DNA of 64,000 bases from Luteitalea sp. (GCA_009377495.1 WHTZ01000025.1:18404-82403); one strand, 5' to 3'. Shown: positions 34,998 through 45,281, counted from the first letter of the stretch. The notes: generated by a model not told the origin, from the letters alone. A program made the numbers and translations.

Positions 34998-35032
34998 GGA
35001 CGGCGGTCACGGCGAACACTGCAGCCGGTGCC
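34978..35032 (-). pseudogene. ADOP permease first-helix remnant
   Basis: The minus strand reads [17 protein letters not shown], matching the first membrane helix of ADOP permeases ([18 protein letters not shown] in the intact gene at 57.05 kb). With the tail remnant at 34734-34826 it is in the right order for one permease gene whose middle was replaced by the ATPase stub. The match is 17 residues long, so identification rests on the family-specific VLTLALG block. Confidence 0.5.
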
Positions 35033-35540
35033 TTTCCGCCTCGAGACACCGCGCACGTTCATGCGAGAGATCCTCGGCAACGACTTCGAGTTCCTCCTCG
35101 AGATGATGAGCGACCCCGAGGTGATGAGGTACTACCCGAAGCCGTCGACGGCGAAGGAAGTCCACGAGCTCATCGATCGCATGCGTACGTGCTATCGCAG
35201 AGACGGGTTTGGACTGTGGCTTGTGGTGCATCGCGAAGCCGGCTATCCGCTCGGTCGCGTTGGGCTGGTCCGGCAACAGGTCAACGGCGTCGACGAGGTC
35301 GAGGTTGGATACATGATCCACCGGCCGTTCTGGCGCCAGGGCCTCGCCACCGAGACCGCAACAGCGGTCCGAGACTACGCCTTCCGCGATCTCCGGCTCC
35401 CGCGCGTGATCTCGCTGATTCGGCCCGAGAACGCGGCCTCACGGGGTGTGGCGCGGAAGCTGGGGATGGAGGTCAGGGGACGCTGGCAGCACGCGGGCCT
35501 CGAGCACCTGGTCTTTGCCGTCGACCCGCCGCCCGCTTGA
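35028..35540 (+). CDS. GNAT acetyltransferase (RimJ/RimL type)
   Basis: 170 residues. The opening FRLETPRTFMREILGNDFEF with LLEMMSDPEVMRYYPKP is typical of RimJ/RimL-like N-acetyltransferases. The acetyl-CoA loop lies in HRPFWRQGLATETATAVRDY, and NAASRGVARKLGMEV is the usual C-terminal block. The start GTG lies at the edge of a permease remnant and has no good ribosome site, so the original start region may have been replaced. The substrate, a protein N-terminus or small amine, is unknown. Confidence 0.85.
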   Translation: MPFRLETPRTFMREILGNDFEFLLEMMSDPEVMRYYPKPSTAKEVHELIDRMRTCYRRDGFGLWLVVHREAGYPLGRVGLVRQQVNGVDEVEVGYMIHRPFWRQGLATETATAVRDYAFRDLRLPRVISLIRPENAASRGVARKLGMEVRGRWQHAGLEHLVFAVDPPPA

Positions 35541-35583
35541 AGCTTCGTCGTCTCACACGAGACATGTGATTCCCAGTTTTAGG

Positions 35584-37335
35584 CTACAGGCTCTTCCAGC
35601 GCCGCGCGCTCAGGTCCCAGTAGATCACGGCGCCCGCAGCCAGACCGGCGGCGAGCAGGAGGAGGCTGCTCGCCGTGCTCCCGAACAGGAAGTGACCGAC
35701 GCCGAAGAGCACCGAATACACGAGCACCACGCCGCACACCCAGTCCACAAAGAGCCACCCGTAACGACTGTCCGGCTTGACCTCCGGCACCTCTTCGCGG
35801 AGGCGCCTCCAGCCGATGCCACCCGGGTGGACGCGCCGGTAAAAGCGGATCAGGTGCTGCCGCTCCACGGGCGGGGTCAGGAAGGTGACGGCCAGCCATA
35901 CCACGGTGGTCACTCCAACGATGTAGAAGAGCGTGTCGGGAAAGGCAGCGTCCGAGTAAACCTTGAGGTACCCGTAGACCAGAAAGGGCGTGATGGTCGC
36001 TGAGATTTCGCTCCAGGCATTGATGCGCCACCAGTAGAATCGCAGGATGAGCACCAGTCCCAATCCGGCCCCGGCCTCGATGATGAACTGCCAAGCACCC
36101 GAGATCGTCTGGATGACCAGGGTCACGAGGATCGACGCCACCATCATCAGGAAGGTCGCCATGCGTGAGACGAAGACGTAGTGTTTCTCTGAGCCGTCCA
36201 TCTTGACGAACCGCTTGTAGAAGTCGTTCACGATGTAAGAGGTTCCCCAGTTCAGCTGTGTGGCGATGGTGGACATGTAGGCCGCGAAGAAGGCGGCCAC
36301 GAGAAGGCCCTTGATTCCGGCGGGTAGAAAGTCACGCATCGCATAGATGTAGCCCAGTCTTTTCTCGTCGGCGCCTAGGTCTGGATAGAGGACTAGACTG
36401 GCAAGGCCGACGAGGATCCAGGGCCATGGCCGCAAGCAGTAGTGGGCGATGGTGAACCAGAGCGTGGCCAGCAGCGCGTGCCTCTCGTCCTTCGACGACA
36501 TCATTCGCTGAGCAATGAAACCCCCTCCGCCAGGTTCAGCGCCCGGATACCAGGCGGCCCACCATTGGATGAAGATGTAAGCGACAAAGGCACTCACGGT
36601 CAGCGCGAGGACCCCACCCGCCGCCGCTTCGGCGCCGGAGCCGACAGCCGGCGTAAATTGCAAGGCCCAGTCGGGCAGTTTTTCCTGCAAGCCGGTGACG
36701 CCGCCGACCTGGGGAAGCGAGAGCACGACGAATGCCAGCACGATTGTGCCGATCATCGCGACGACGAATTGAAGGGCATCTGTAACCACGACCCCCCAGA
36801 GTCCGGAAAGGGCCGAGTAGATCGCCACCACCAGCATCGCGCCAAAGACGTAAAAGTGAACCTGAGACTCAGGGACGTCGAGCATCCCCACCAGAATGGA
36901 GGCCATCGCCAGGTTGACCCAGCCCATGACCACGGTGTTGATGAACAAGCCTAGATAGAGCGCCCGGAATCCGCGCAGGAATGCACCCGATTTCCCTGAA
37001 TAGCGCAGTTCGATGAACTCCACGTCGGTCAACACCCCTGCTCGACGCCAGAGCCGGGCAAAGAAGAAGACGGTCAGGACCGACCCGAAGAGAAAGTTCC
37101 ACCACAGCCAGTTGCCGGCGATGCCGTTTTGCGCCACCAGTTCGGTGACCGCCAGCGGTGTGTCGGCCGCGAAGGTCGTGGCCACCATGGCGGTACCGGC
37201 CAGCCACCAGGGCAGATTGCGGCCTGAGAGAAAGAACTCTTCTATGCTCTTTCCCGCCCGCCGGGAGTAATAGGCCGCGATTCCGAAGCTGACCACGAAA
37301 TAGAGGATGACGATGAGCCAGTCAATGGTAGCCAT
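35584..37335 (-). CDS. Sodium:solute symporter family transporter
   Basis: About 583 residues from MATIDWLIVILYFVVSFGIA (37335); the 18 residues before it in a longer reading are not hydrophobic or conserved. At least 13 membrane segments are visible. SSS-family blocks include FFLSGRNLPWWLAGTAMVAT and NWLWWNFLFGSVL, and ATQLNWGTSYIVNDFY near the sodium site. It imports sugars, acids or nucleosides with sodium. There is no linked enzyme that reveals the substrate. Confidence 0.92.
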   Translation of the reverse strand: MATIDWLIVILYFVVSFGIAAYYSRRAGKSIEEFFLSGRNLPWWLAGTAMVATTFAADTPLAVTELVAQNGIAGNWLWWNFLFGSVLTVFFFARLWRRAGVLTDVEFIELRYSGKSGAFLRGFRALYLGLFINTVVMGWVNLAMASILVGMLDVPESQVHFYVFGAMLVVAIYSALSGLWGVVVTDALQFVVAMIGTIVLAFVVLSLPQVGGVTGLQEKLPDWALQFTPAVGSGAEAAAGGVLALTVSAFVAYIFIQWWAAWYPGAEPGGGGFIAQRMMSSKDERHALLATLWFTIAHYCLRPWPWILVGLASLVLYPDLGADEKRLGYIYAMRDFLPAGIKGLLVAAFFAAYMSTIATQLNWGTSYIVNDFYKRFVKMDGSEKHYVFVSRMATFLMMVASILVTLVIQTISGAWQFIIEAGAGLGLVLILRFYWWRINAWSEISATITPFLVYGYLKVYSDAAFPDTLFYIVGVTTVVWLAVTFLTPPVERQHLIRFYRRVHPGGIGWRRLREEVPEVKPDSRYGWLFVDWVCGVVLVYSVLFGVGHFLFGSTASSLLLLAAGLAAGAVIYWDLSARRWKSL

Positions 37336-37419
37336 GGGCCTGGAGGGACGATGGTCGTTACGATGTGGAAATGGTACGTCTTTCAACACCGCGCGACCAT
37401 GACGATCGACAAACTGCCC

Positions 37420-37657
37420 TCACGCGTCGTCAGAGACGTCTCGCCACGGCAGGGCACACCGTCGTCCGTTCACTCGAAGGGTCGTTTCTGGTCTGAGTGT
37501 CTGCAGGAGGTCTCGAACGCATTTCCGCCACACGTCTATCCGTTCCTTCAGCGGGCGAGACTGCCTGACGCGTGATACGACCACAATGGCCGGGGACTGC
37601 TTGACCCAACAGGAAGTCATCGTCCTGGGTCAGGAACAGCACGTGGTCACCAGGCAA
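37420..37657 (-). pseudogene. DUF5615 PIN-like toxin remnant, frameshifted
   Basis: One frame gives GDHVLFLTQDDDFLLGQAVP, a PIN-like strand with acidic residues. The next frame continues AIVVVSRVRQSRPLKERIDV and WRKCVRDLLQ, and ends VNGRRCALPWRDVSDDA. Together they match the C-terminal half of DUF5615-type PIN-like proteins. The N-terminal half is absent and the frame breaks near 37600. No DUF433-type partner is adjacent. Confidence 0.6.
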
Positions 37658-38013
37658 TTTTCTGGTTGGTCGTGCAGGATGTGGATCGTCCCGACTGCAT
37701 TCTCATCGGGTCGTTCGCTGATGTCCTGCGCAATGGCCGGCACCGATGAGGCGGTCACGCTCGTCACGCCCGGCTGTGCCGCCAGCTCGTCCTCGAGCCG
37801 CTCAAACAGGACATGCGCACGCTCCGGTGTGTACCCATTCTGCTCGCGTGCGATGTGGAACGTGACGAGGCGGTCGATCGTCAGGCCGAGGTCCACGCGG
37901 CTCACGTTCATCAAGCTCTTGATGAAGAGGCCGGCCGCGACGAGCAGCGTCATTGAGAGCCCAATTTGCGCCATGGCGAGCGCGATGCGGTGGACGCTGC
38001 GCCGGTGCTGGCC
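37633..38013 (-). pseudogene. Internal fragment of an ADOP permease
   Basis: About 110 residues reading IALAMAQIGLSMTLLVAAGL, FIKSLMNVSRVDLGLTIDRL and, further on, LEDELAAQPGVTSVTASSVP. This is the middle helix and the start of the second periplasmic loop of the permease family (compare VALSLLLLIGAGLFIRSLNG in the gene at 45.9 kb). Both ends of the gene are missing. It overlaps the DUF5615 remnant at one side and an IS91 fragment at the other. Confidence 0.8.
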
Positions 38014-38139
38014 GGGATCGCGGGCGCGTCGGTCCAAGGGCGGGTAGCGCTCCGATCCCGGGCCGGAGCGGAGTGTCGATGCGGTGCGTCGCTCAAGCCG
38101 CTCGGGATCTCGCTCCTCGGTCCCTGTCACGCGCGTTGG

Positions 38140-38330
38140 AATGGCGTTGATCTTCATGCCGGCGTCGTGGTGCCGGCGGGCGACCGGCGGCGCCTCGAGC
38201 GCGTCTGTCGGTACGCGGTGCGCCTGCCGGTGGCGCACGACCGGATCCAGGTGACCGACGCCGGGCAGGTGCTCCTGGAGCTCCGGCACCGCTGGGCGGA
38301 CGGGACCACCCACCTGCTGTTCGACCCAGC
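38140..38330 (+). mobile_element. IS91-family transposase fragment
   Basis: A 60-residue stretch matches the C-terminal region of Y2/IS91-type transposases: VDLHAGVVVPAGDRRRLERV, CRYAVRLPVAHDRIQVTDAG, and then RHRWADGTTHLLFDP. The HUH and tyrosine catalytic regions are absent. IS91 elements move by rolling circle and can carry neighbouring DNA, which may be relevant to the many fragments around it. Confidence 0.72.
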
Positions 38331-38425
38331 TGTTGGACTTCATCGAGGATGACGAGACCACGCAGCTCGCGCAGCCGCAGCAGCGGTTCGCGAGAGTGTA
38401 TCTCGCGTCTCCAATGGTCGAGTTT
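38331..38425 (-). other. Gap with a possible AAA_14 Walker B trace
   Basis: Within the gene-poor stretch 38331-38719 the minus strand reads LRLRELRGLVILDEVQQLG. This resembles the Walker B region of AAA_14 ATPases (hydrophobic strand, Asp-Glu, then Val-Gln). No other part of such a gene is visible. The assignment is weak. Confidence 0.3.
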
Positions 38426-38447
38426 ACTCGTTCCGGCCGGAACGAGT
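38426..38447. repeat. 22-bp perfect palindrome (ACTCGTTCCGG motif)
   Basis: ACTCGTTCCGG followed directly by its complement. The same half-site occurs in the 30-bp palindrome at 45723-45752, where the centre is two bases shorter. Two copies of one palindrome 7.3 kb apart suggest a binding site of a common repressor or the end of a mobile repeat. Confidence 0.6.
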
Positions 38448-38719
38448 TGAAAATCTGCGTACTCGGTCGACGCGACCTCGACATCGACGCGCATGGTGTC
38501 GACGAGGTGAATCCTTGCACGCCGCTCTCGGCCACGCCTCCCGAATAGAAGCAGTCAGATCCTGTATTCTCTACCTACAGACACAGCTGTTCGCCCTTGA
38601 CACACGTCCGGTGCGGCGACAATCATCGCTCAGCGTCAACGTGTAGCAGTGTGTGAGGAGGGGTCGGCGCGGCGTGTCGCCGTCGCGGGGCTGGGTCTCC
38701 GAGCCGGGAGGTCACAGTT

Positions 38720-39907
38720 ATGCCGCATCGTATGCGACGAAGAGAGTTTCTGGTAGGGGGCAGTCGAGCCGCGCTTAGTGTGTCTCTCCTCCCACTTGTG
38801 GCATGTTCACAAGATGATCAGAGATCCGCCGAACTAGAGCAGAGCGCTCCTTGGGAAATCCTGATTGCTGACTTGGAGACACAGATTCCGCAACTGATGG
38901 AAGAAGCCATCGTTCCGGGGCTTTCCATCGCCGTCATCAAGGACGGGACATTGCTTTGGCGTCGAGGGTTTGGTATCAAGGACAGCGAGTCGAACGAACC
39001 TGTTGATAGCGGCACCATATTTGAAGCGGGGTCCGTGAGCAAGCCCGTGTTTGCCTATGCCGTGATGAAACTGTGTGAAAAGGGCGTCATCGGTCTCGAT
39101 ACGCCTCTGACCGAGTACATCTCTGAACGATTTCTGGTCGACACCGTCGTGCCTGAGGGCAAGGGGCTGGTAGAAGTAGAGGGTGATCCGAGGCTAAAGC
39201 TCATTACCGCCCGTCACGTGCTGTCCCATAGCAGTGGGTTTCAAAACTGGCGGTCGGAGAAAGAGCCCTTGAAGATCCATTTCACACCCGGCGAGGAGTA
39301 TCTCTATTCCGGTGAAGGCTACAGTTATCTACAATCGGTGGTGACCCATTTAACAGGTCAACCGATAGAACCGTACATGACAGAGAACCTTTTTGTGCCG
39401 TTTGGCATGACATCTAGTAGTTATGTCTGGAATGACACATTTGAAAAGCATGCGGCACGACCCCATGATCCTGAGGGAGAACCGTTGGCTAAGAGGAAGG
39501 GGACAGCAACAGCTGCGGCAAGATATGCCTCGGCAGGCGGCCTGCGCGGGACGCCGACAGACTTGGCGAAACTTATAATCGAAGTCATCGACCCGAAAGA
39601 GAGCGATGCGTTTCGACTCAAGAAAGACAGCCTTGAGGAAATGCTCCGTCCGCAGGTGAAAGTTCCACAGGAAGAGTCTGATCCGTATTCGAGCTCATGG
39701 GCGCTGGGGTGGCAGATAATACACGCCGAGACTGGTAACGTTATTACCCATGGGGGATATAATGAGGGGTTTGTTACCCGTGTCGTAGCGTCTGTCGAAG
39801 GGAAATATGGCTACGTCATAATGACGAACGGCGACAACGGAGGCGAGGTCCTCCAGAAGTTGATTCTCGGGGATACGACGCTGAATCGCTTAGTTGCGGC
39901 TGGTTAA
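38720..39907 (+). CDS. Class C beta-lactamase-like serine hydrolase, Tat lipoprotein
   Basis: 395 residues. The N-terminus has twin arginines (MRRREFLVGGSRAALSVSLL) and a lipobox cysteine (PLVAC, Cys29), so a lipid-anchored exported protein is expected. The penicillin-binding fold has Ser105-x-x-Lys108 (AGSVSKPV), a tyrosine motif in YLYSGEGYSYL and HGG in ITHGGYNEG. Such proteins are esterases or D-aminopeptidases more often than true beta-lactamases. The gene is clearly lower in GC, with freer codon use, than its neighbours and follows a relic zone, so recent transfer is likely. GGGAGG precedes the start; a TTGACA at 38597 may be the -35 box. Confidence 0.9.
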   Translation: MPHRMRRREFLVGGSRAALSVSLLPLVACSQDDQRSAELEQSAPWEILIADLETQIPQLMEEAIVPGLSIAVIKDGTLLWRRGFGIKDSESNEPVDSGTIFEAGSVSKPVFAYAVMKLCEKGVIGLDTPLTEYISERFLVDTVVPEGKGLVEVEGDPRLKLITARHVLSHSSGFQNWRSEKEPLKIHFTPGEEYLYSGEGYSYLQSVVTHLTGQPIEPYMTENLFVPFGMTSSSYVWNDTFEKHAARPHDPEGEPLAKRKGTATAAARYASAGGLRGTPTDLAKLIIEVIDPKESDAFRLKKDSLEEMLRPQVKVPQEESDPYSSSWALGWQIIHAETGNVITHGGYNEGFVTRVVASVEGKYGYVIMTNGDNGGEVLQKLILGDTTLNRLVAAG

Positions 39908-40030
39908 AACGGGCAGCACGTGGTGACGAGGCGCAGCACCGATCGGGCAGGTCGTGGTCGGACCTGGTGGATGTCGAGCCGGCCAGCGTGCCGGAGTCTT
40001 CATATGCCGTCCTCCTGAAGGTTCCCGGGC

Positions 40031-42611
40031 CTATTCTTCGCGCAACGCCATCAGAGGATGTATTCGTGCCGCCCGCACGGCGGGCACCAGTGCGCCGGCC
40101 GCGGCAACGACTCCCAGGCCAAGCATCGCCACCGCGATGGTGATCGGATCGAGGGGCTCGACGCCGTAAAGGAGACTCTCGACGTAGCGGGCCAGCGCCC
40201 AGATGACGGGCAGCGCGACACCGAATCCCACCAGGACGAGGCTCACGGCCTCGCGCAGAAACAGCCACGCGACGCGGCTGGACAGCGCGCCAAGCGCCAT
40301 GCGGATGCCGATCTCACGCGTGCGCCGCATGACCGTGTAGGCCATCACGCCGTAGAGTCCGATGACTGCCAGCAAGGTCGCCAGCGCGGCGAATACACTC
40401 GAGAGCGCGGCCACGAGTCGCTCTCCGCGGAGCGAGCGCTCCACTTGTCGCTCCATGGTGGCCATGTTCAAGAGCGGCAGGTCGGGTTCTATCTCCCGAG
40501 CCGTGCGCCTGAGCAGAGGGAATATCGCTTCGGGCGCCTGCCTCGTCTGGACATGCACTGTGGCACGCATGGGATCCGCACTTTCCAGGAACGGAAAGAA
40601 GAGCTGTGGCCGTACGTCCTCTCGGAGTCCCTCAGATTTCGCGTTCTCAACAACGCCGACGATCTCGATGGGTGTCGGTGTCCCAGGGTCGCCACCGAAA
40701 CCAACGCGGCCCCCAATCGGATTCTTCCCTTCAAAGTACACGTCGACAAAGCGTTGGTTTGCGATGGCAATACTGAAGCCGTCCACCCAGCTAAGTTCAC
40801 CCTCGCCCGGCGGTGTGAGCCGCGCGTCCTGCGGCGTAAAGTCGCGCCCACTCAGCAGAGGGATACCCATCGTCTCGAAGTAGCCTGGAGTCACGGCGTT
40901 GTTGGAGACCCGGACATCCTCACCTTCTTCAGCGGCGTAACCTTCAACGGTCATCCCGCTGCTCCACTGCTCCCCCTGTAATAGTGGACCGAGCGTGAGC
41001 GCAACGCTGGTCACGCCTGGCAGCGCTGACACACGCTCCACGAGGGTCTTGTAGAACTGCTGGGCATGTGCACCGGAGTAGCCACTGAGCGAAGCTTCGA
41101 CATCGAAGGAAACAAGATTCCTCGTGACAAACCCCGGATCCTGCGCAGCGAGGTTTCGCAGGCTACGGACGAAGAGACCAGCACCGGTGAGCAACAGCAC
41201 GGAGAGTGCCACTTGCGCCACCACGAGCGCCTTTCGGAGGCGTACCGGACCTCCACCGACCACGCCCAGGGACTGATCCTTGAGCGTCGCCCCGAGGCTC
41301 GGTTGCGTGACTTGCCACGCGGGAACGAGACCGAAGACAACCCCGGTTGCGAGGGCGACACCAGCAGTGAACGCGAGCACGCGCGCGTCCGGAGAACCGG
41401 TCACGCTGACCGAGCTTTCGGCGTCGAGGAGCAGCCGCAGTAGCAGCGTCGTGCCCCAGGACGCGAGGAGTAGGCCGCCGAGCGCCCCAAGCGATGCGAG
41501 CACCACGCTCTCGGCGAGCAGCGGCTGGATGACGCGCCACCGGCTTGCGCCAACGGTTAAACGAATCGCGACTTCACGCTGCCGACCCAGGCCGCGTGCG
41601 ACGAACAGACCGGCGACGTTGGCGCAGGCGATCAGCAGCACGCCTCCGGCGATCGCCAGGAGCAGCCACAGCGGCTGTGTCAATGGGCCGCGCGGCTCGG
41701 AATAGCCCTGGTCGCCCGGGGCAAGCTCGATACGAGTCTCGAGAAACTGTCGCTTCGTGTAATCGGACGCTCTGGCAAAGTAGGAATCAGTGAGCTCACG
41801 CTCACGCAGAGCGCGGAAGGAGGGCTGGAGGCGAGCCTGCGCCTGCTCGCGCATGACGCCAGGCCGCAGGCGTCCGAACACCTGCGCAAAGCGGCAGCGC
41901 TCGTCGTCGAGGCAGTTCCAGCCCGGCGTCATCTCGGCCTTCATCATCATGGGGACAAAGACCTGCGCGGCATTCGCGAGGTTGATCCCGCTGAAGCCCG
42001 CTTCGGCGACACCGATGATGGTGAACGGATGGCCGTTGATCGTGATCTCGCGCCCGCTAACGGATGGCTCGCCTGCGAAGCGGGTTTGCCAGTAGGCATG
42101 ACTCAAGATCGCAGCAGAGTGCCCGCCCGGTACCTGGTCATCCTTGGGCGTGAAGAGGCGCCCGAGCGCCGGGCGCACGCCGAGCGCGGGGAAATAGGTA
42201 CCCGAGACGAGCTCCCCCGGTGGCGAGCTCGGCTTGCCCGCGAGCGCCGATGTGCATCCTCCAATCGAACTTGGTGAACATGTCCGAGAAGACCCGGCTG
42301 TTGTCGCGGGCACCGACGCGCTCGGGGCCGCTCCCGCTCGCCGACTCTCGGAGCTCCTCGTACATCGGGTATGACATCGAAATACCGGCGCCCCAGCTGT
42401 CACCTTCCCACGCGCCCTCAAGCTGGAACTGCACGAGCTCGTGCGGCCGTTCGACAGGAAGCGGTCGGAGCAGGACCTGATCGACGAGCGTGAAGATGGC
42501 CGCGGTGGCGCCGATGCCGAGCGCCAGGGACGCGACGGCCAGCGTTGTGAAGAAGGGCGCTTTCCGGAGTCCACGCACTGCATGGCGGAAGTCTGTGAGG
42601 ACGTATCTCAT
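40031..42611 (-). pseudogene. ADOP-type ABC permease (MacB/FtsX-like) with one-base frameshift
   Basis: The start at 42611 (MRYVLTDFRHAVRGLRKAPF, then FTTLAVASLALGIGATAAIF) has GGGGAG upstream. Near 42214-42218 a run of five C (G on the coding strand) shifts the frame: removing one restores TGELVSGTYFPALGV. After that the sequence is complete, with all four membrane helices and both periplasmic MacB-like loops, through [14 protein letters not shown] to the end AARIHPLMALREE. The family has no ATPase domain and its substrates are unknown. One homopolymer error would explain the break, so the gene may be functional. It has no adjacent PadR gene. Confidence 0.85.
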
Positions 42612-42846
42612 GAGCCAGCTCCCCGGCCCGCGAACGTGAAACGGATTCTTACTCACGTGCCGGCGTCCGCGATCGCATCGGTCAGCTTGAAGCACGCAAG
42701 GTCTGGGCCACCCGGACCAAGCGGCCAATCGGCACGGTCCCGACTACGGATGGCCTAGCAGGTGTCCCGCGCCGGTCACTCCTGTCCGTATCCGGGCAGG
42801 AGCAGCGAGGCCTGCCTCGCCGCTAATTTGGCACGTAGGGCAAGGC

Positions 42847-42930
42847 TCATTCGTGCCGCAACGTGCGGATGGGATTGATGCGCGCGGCGCGCATCGCCGG
42901 GATCAGACCGGCTGCAGCGGCGAGGACGGT
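42847..42930 (-). pseudogene. ADOP permease C-terminal remnant
   Basis: 28 codons ending in a stop: TVLAAAAGLIPAMRAARINP followed by IRTLRHE. It differs from the end of the full gene at 45874 by a few residues, and 59 bases (42865-42923) are identical to 45892-45950. It lies directly in front of the esterase gene at 42960. Confidence 0.82.
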
Positions 42931-42959
42931 CCTGCTACTCTTGCTTCGGAGGATATCGC

Positions 42960-45074
42960 ATGAGCGTTCATCAGAGCTGTCTCTCGCGCCGCGAGTTCGT
43001 CGGCACGACCGGCGCCCACGCCTTAGGAGCCGCTATCGCCAGCGCGCTGTGGCACACGCCCGTGCGCGGCCAACAACCGGCGAAGGACGCCGCGTCCAAC
43101 GACATCCAGAAAGCGCCGCCACCGCTCAACCGTTTTTCGCGGATGATGCAGGAGTATGTCGTCGGGCAGGTCCGCGCCGCCGAGCAACGCCGGCTGAACA
43201 TCGTCAACGCTCTGCGCACGAAGGCCGACGCTGAGAAGTACGTCGCGTCGGTGCGGGCAGCGATCGCGCAATGTTTCGGCCCATTTCCGCCGAAGACGCC
43301 GCTGAACCCGCGTATCACCGGCGTCATCGAACGCGATGCGTACCGCATCGAGAAGGTCCTGTTCGAGAGCCGCCCGGGGTTCCACGTCTCCGCGCACCTG
43401 TACGTCCCGCAAGGCCGCACCTTTCCGCTCCCCGGCGTCGTCGGGAGCTGTGGCCACTCCGCCAACGGCAAGGCCGCCGAAACGTATCAGAGCTTCGCGC
43501 AGGGCCTCGCCCGGCTGGGGTACGTCGTCCTCATCTTTGATCCCATCGGCCAAGGAGAGCGCGTGCAGTACCCGAACGAGGAGATGACATCAACGGTCGG
43601 CGTTGGCGTCGGTGAGCACTTGCTGGCCGGCAACCAGCAGTACCTCGTCGGCGAGTTCTTCGGATCTTGGCGTGCGTGGGACACGATTCGCGCCCTCGAC
43701 TTTTTGCTCACGCGAGATGAGGTCGATGCCCGGAACGTCGGGATGACCGGCAACTCTGGTGGCGGAACAATGACCACCTGGCTGTGCGGCGTCGACCAGC
43801 GCTGGACGATGGCCGCCCCGGCGTGCTTCGTGACCACCTTCCGCCGGAACGTCGAAAACGAGCTGCCGGCCGATATCGAACAGTGCCCGCCGCGCGTCCT
43901 GGCGCTGGGTCTCGACCACGAAGACTTCGTCGCCGCGCTGGCGCCAAAGCCTGTCATCATTCTCGCCAAGGAGCGCGACTACTTTGACGTCCGCGGCACC
44001 GAGGAGGCGTTCGGCCGACTGAAGACGCTGTACCGCCTGCTGGGCGCAGAAGCCAACATTGCCCTTCATGTGGGTCCGACCTATCACGGGTACTCTCAGG
44101 AAAACCGAGAGGCGATGTACCGCTGGTTCAACGGCGTGACGAAGGTCTCCGACGCGCAGAACGAGCCGGACCTGACCATCGAGCCGGACGAACAGCTGTC
44201 CTGCGCGCCCGGCGGCCAGGTGAGCTCGCTGGGCTCGCACAGCATCCAGTCCTTCACTCGTCAGCGCTCACACGCCTTGCGGAAACAACGCACACTGTTG
44301 CCAGCCGAGACGCTCAAGGAAAGGGTCGCCGAGTTTTTGAAGCTCCGCGACCGCGACTCGCCTCCTGACTACCGCATCCTGCGCCCCTTACCGTCTCGTG
44401 GCTATCCGAAACCGTCCGCCCTCACTTACGCCGTCGAGACGGATCCGGGTGTCCACGCCATCGTCACACGACTGTACGACGAGCCACATCTGTCGCGTCC
44501 GCCGCGGGACCAGCCGCGGGCCGTTCTCTACGTGTCGCATCGCTCGGCAGACGTCGAGCTCGGTGATGAGCCGCTGGTCCGCGATCTGATCGCCGCCGAA
44601 CCGAACGCTGGCTTCTACGCCTGCGACGTGCGTGGGATCGGCGACTCGCAGCCGGACACCTGTGGGGTGAATACCTTCCTCTCCCCCTACGGGAGTGACT
44701 ACTTCTACGCTGCTCACTCGATCATGCTCGATCGACCCTACCCGGCTCAGCGGACGCATGACGTGCTCTGTGTCCTCGATTGGCTCGTCGCGAACGACCA
44801 CCGAGAAGTGCACCTTGTCGCCAAGGGGTGGGGGGCCATCCCAGCAACCTTTGCGGCCCTGCTGTCGGACGCCGTCGTGCAGGTCACGTTGAAGAACGCT
44901 CTCACGTCCTACACCGTCGTCGCCGAGGCCGAGCATTACGACTGGCCGCTCTCGTCGTTCCTGCCTGGCGTCCTGAAGCACTTCGACCTACCGGATTGCT
45001 ACCGGGCATTGGCAGCCAAGAACCTCAAACAGGTGGAACCGTGGGAGCCGACATATAGACGGAACCTCGCTTGA
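42960..45074 (+). CDS. Tandem alpha/beta hydrolase (acetyl-xylan-esterase-like), Tat-exported
   Basis: 704 residues. A Tat signal (LSRREFVGTTGAHALGAAIA) is followed by a first hydrolase domain with nucleophile elbow GNSGGGTMT, a serine-esterase site. Supporting blocks are VVGSCGHSANGKAAETYQSF and VLIFDPIGQGERVQY, and a histidine near PTYHGYSQENREAM. The second half (about 410-700) looks like another hydrolase fold (YACDVRGIGDSQPD), but its elbow AKGWGA lacks a serine, so it is probably non-catalytic. Related proteins deacetylate plant polysaccharides. The gene starts 30 bases behind a permease remnant. Confidence 0.85.
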   Translation: MSVHQSCLSRREFVGTTGAHALGAAIASALWHTPVRGQQPAKDAASNDIQKAPPPLNRFSRMMQEYVVGQVRAAEQRRLNIVNALRTKADAEKYVASVRAAIAQCFGPFPPKTPLNPRITGVIERDAYRIEKVLFESRPGFHVSAHLYVPQGRTFPLPGVVGSCGHSANGKAAETYQSFAQGLARLGYVVLIFDPIGQGERVQYPNEEMTSTVGVGVGEHLLAGNQQYLVGEFFGSWRAWDTIRALDFLLTRDEVDARNVGMTGNSGGGTMTTWLCGVDQRWTMAAPACFVTTFRRNVENELPADIEQCPPRVLALGLDHEDFVAALAPKPVIILAKERDYFDVRGTEEAFGRLKTLYRLLGAEANIALHVGPTYHGYSQENREAMYRWFNGVTKVSDAQNEPDLTIEPDEQLSCAPGGQVSSLGSHSIQSFTRQRSHALRKQRTLLPAETLKERVAEFLKLRDRDSPPDYRILRPLPSRGYPKPSALTYAVETDPGVHAIVTRLYDEPHLSRPPRDQPRAVLYVSHRSADVELGDEPLVRDLIAAEPNAGFYACDVRGIGDSQPDTCGVNTFLSPYGSDYFYAAHSIMLDRPYPAQRTHDVLCVLDWLVANDHREVHLVAKGWGAIPATFAALLSDAVVQVTLKNALTSYTVVAEAEHYDWPLSSFLPGVLKHFDLPDCYRALAAKNLKQVEPWEPTYRRNLA

Positions 45075-45281
45075 CACCGCGCGCGGCCTGTGCCATCGTC
45101 CCCCTTCACGTTGAACGCGACTGAGTGATTCTTCGGTCCAGGGACCTGGCCGTTCACCCCCGCACGACGGGCGGTGTCTGTGGAGTGCGTCTGTGACGGC
45201 GATCGCGAGGCGCCGGGTGGCGCTGATCTACGACGCGAGGCGAGCGTACGATGAGGATACGCCGCGCGTGGGTGTCATCCC

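Noticed and set aside
42779..42802. A CTCCTGTCCG / CGGGCAGGAG hairpin as terminator or operator
   Set aside because: One mismatch, no T-run, and no gene placed to use it; may be chance in high-GC sequence.
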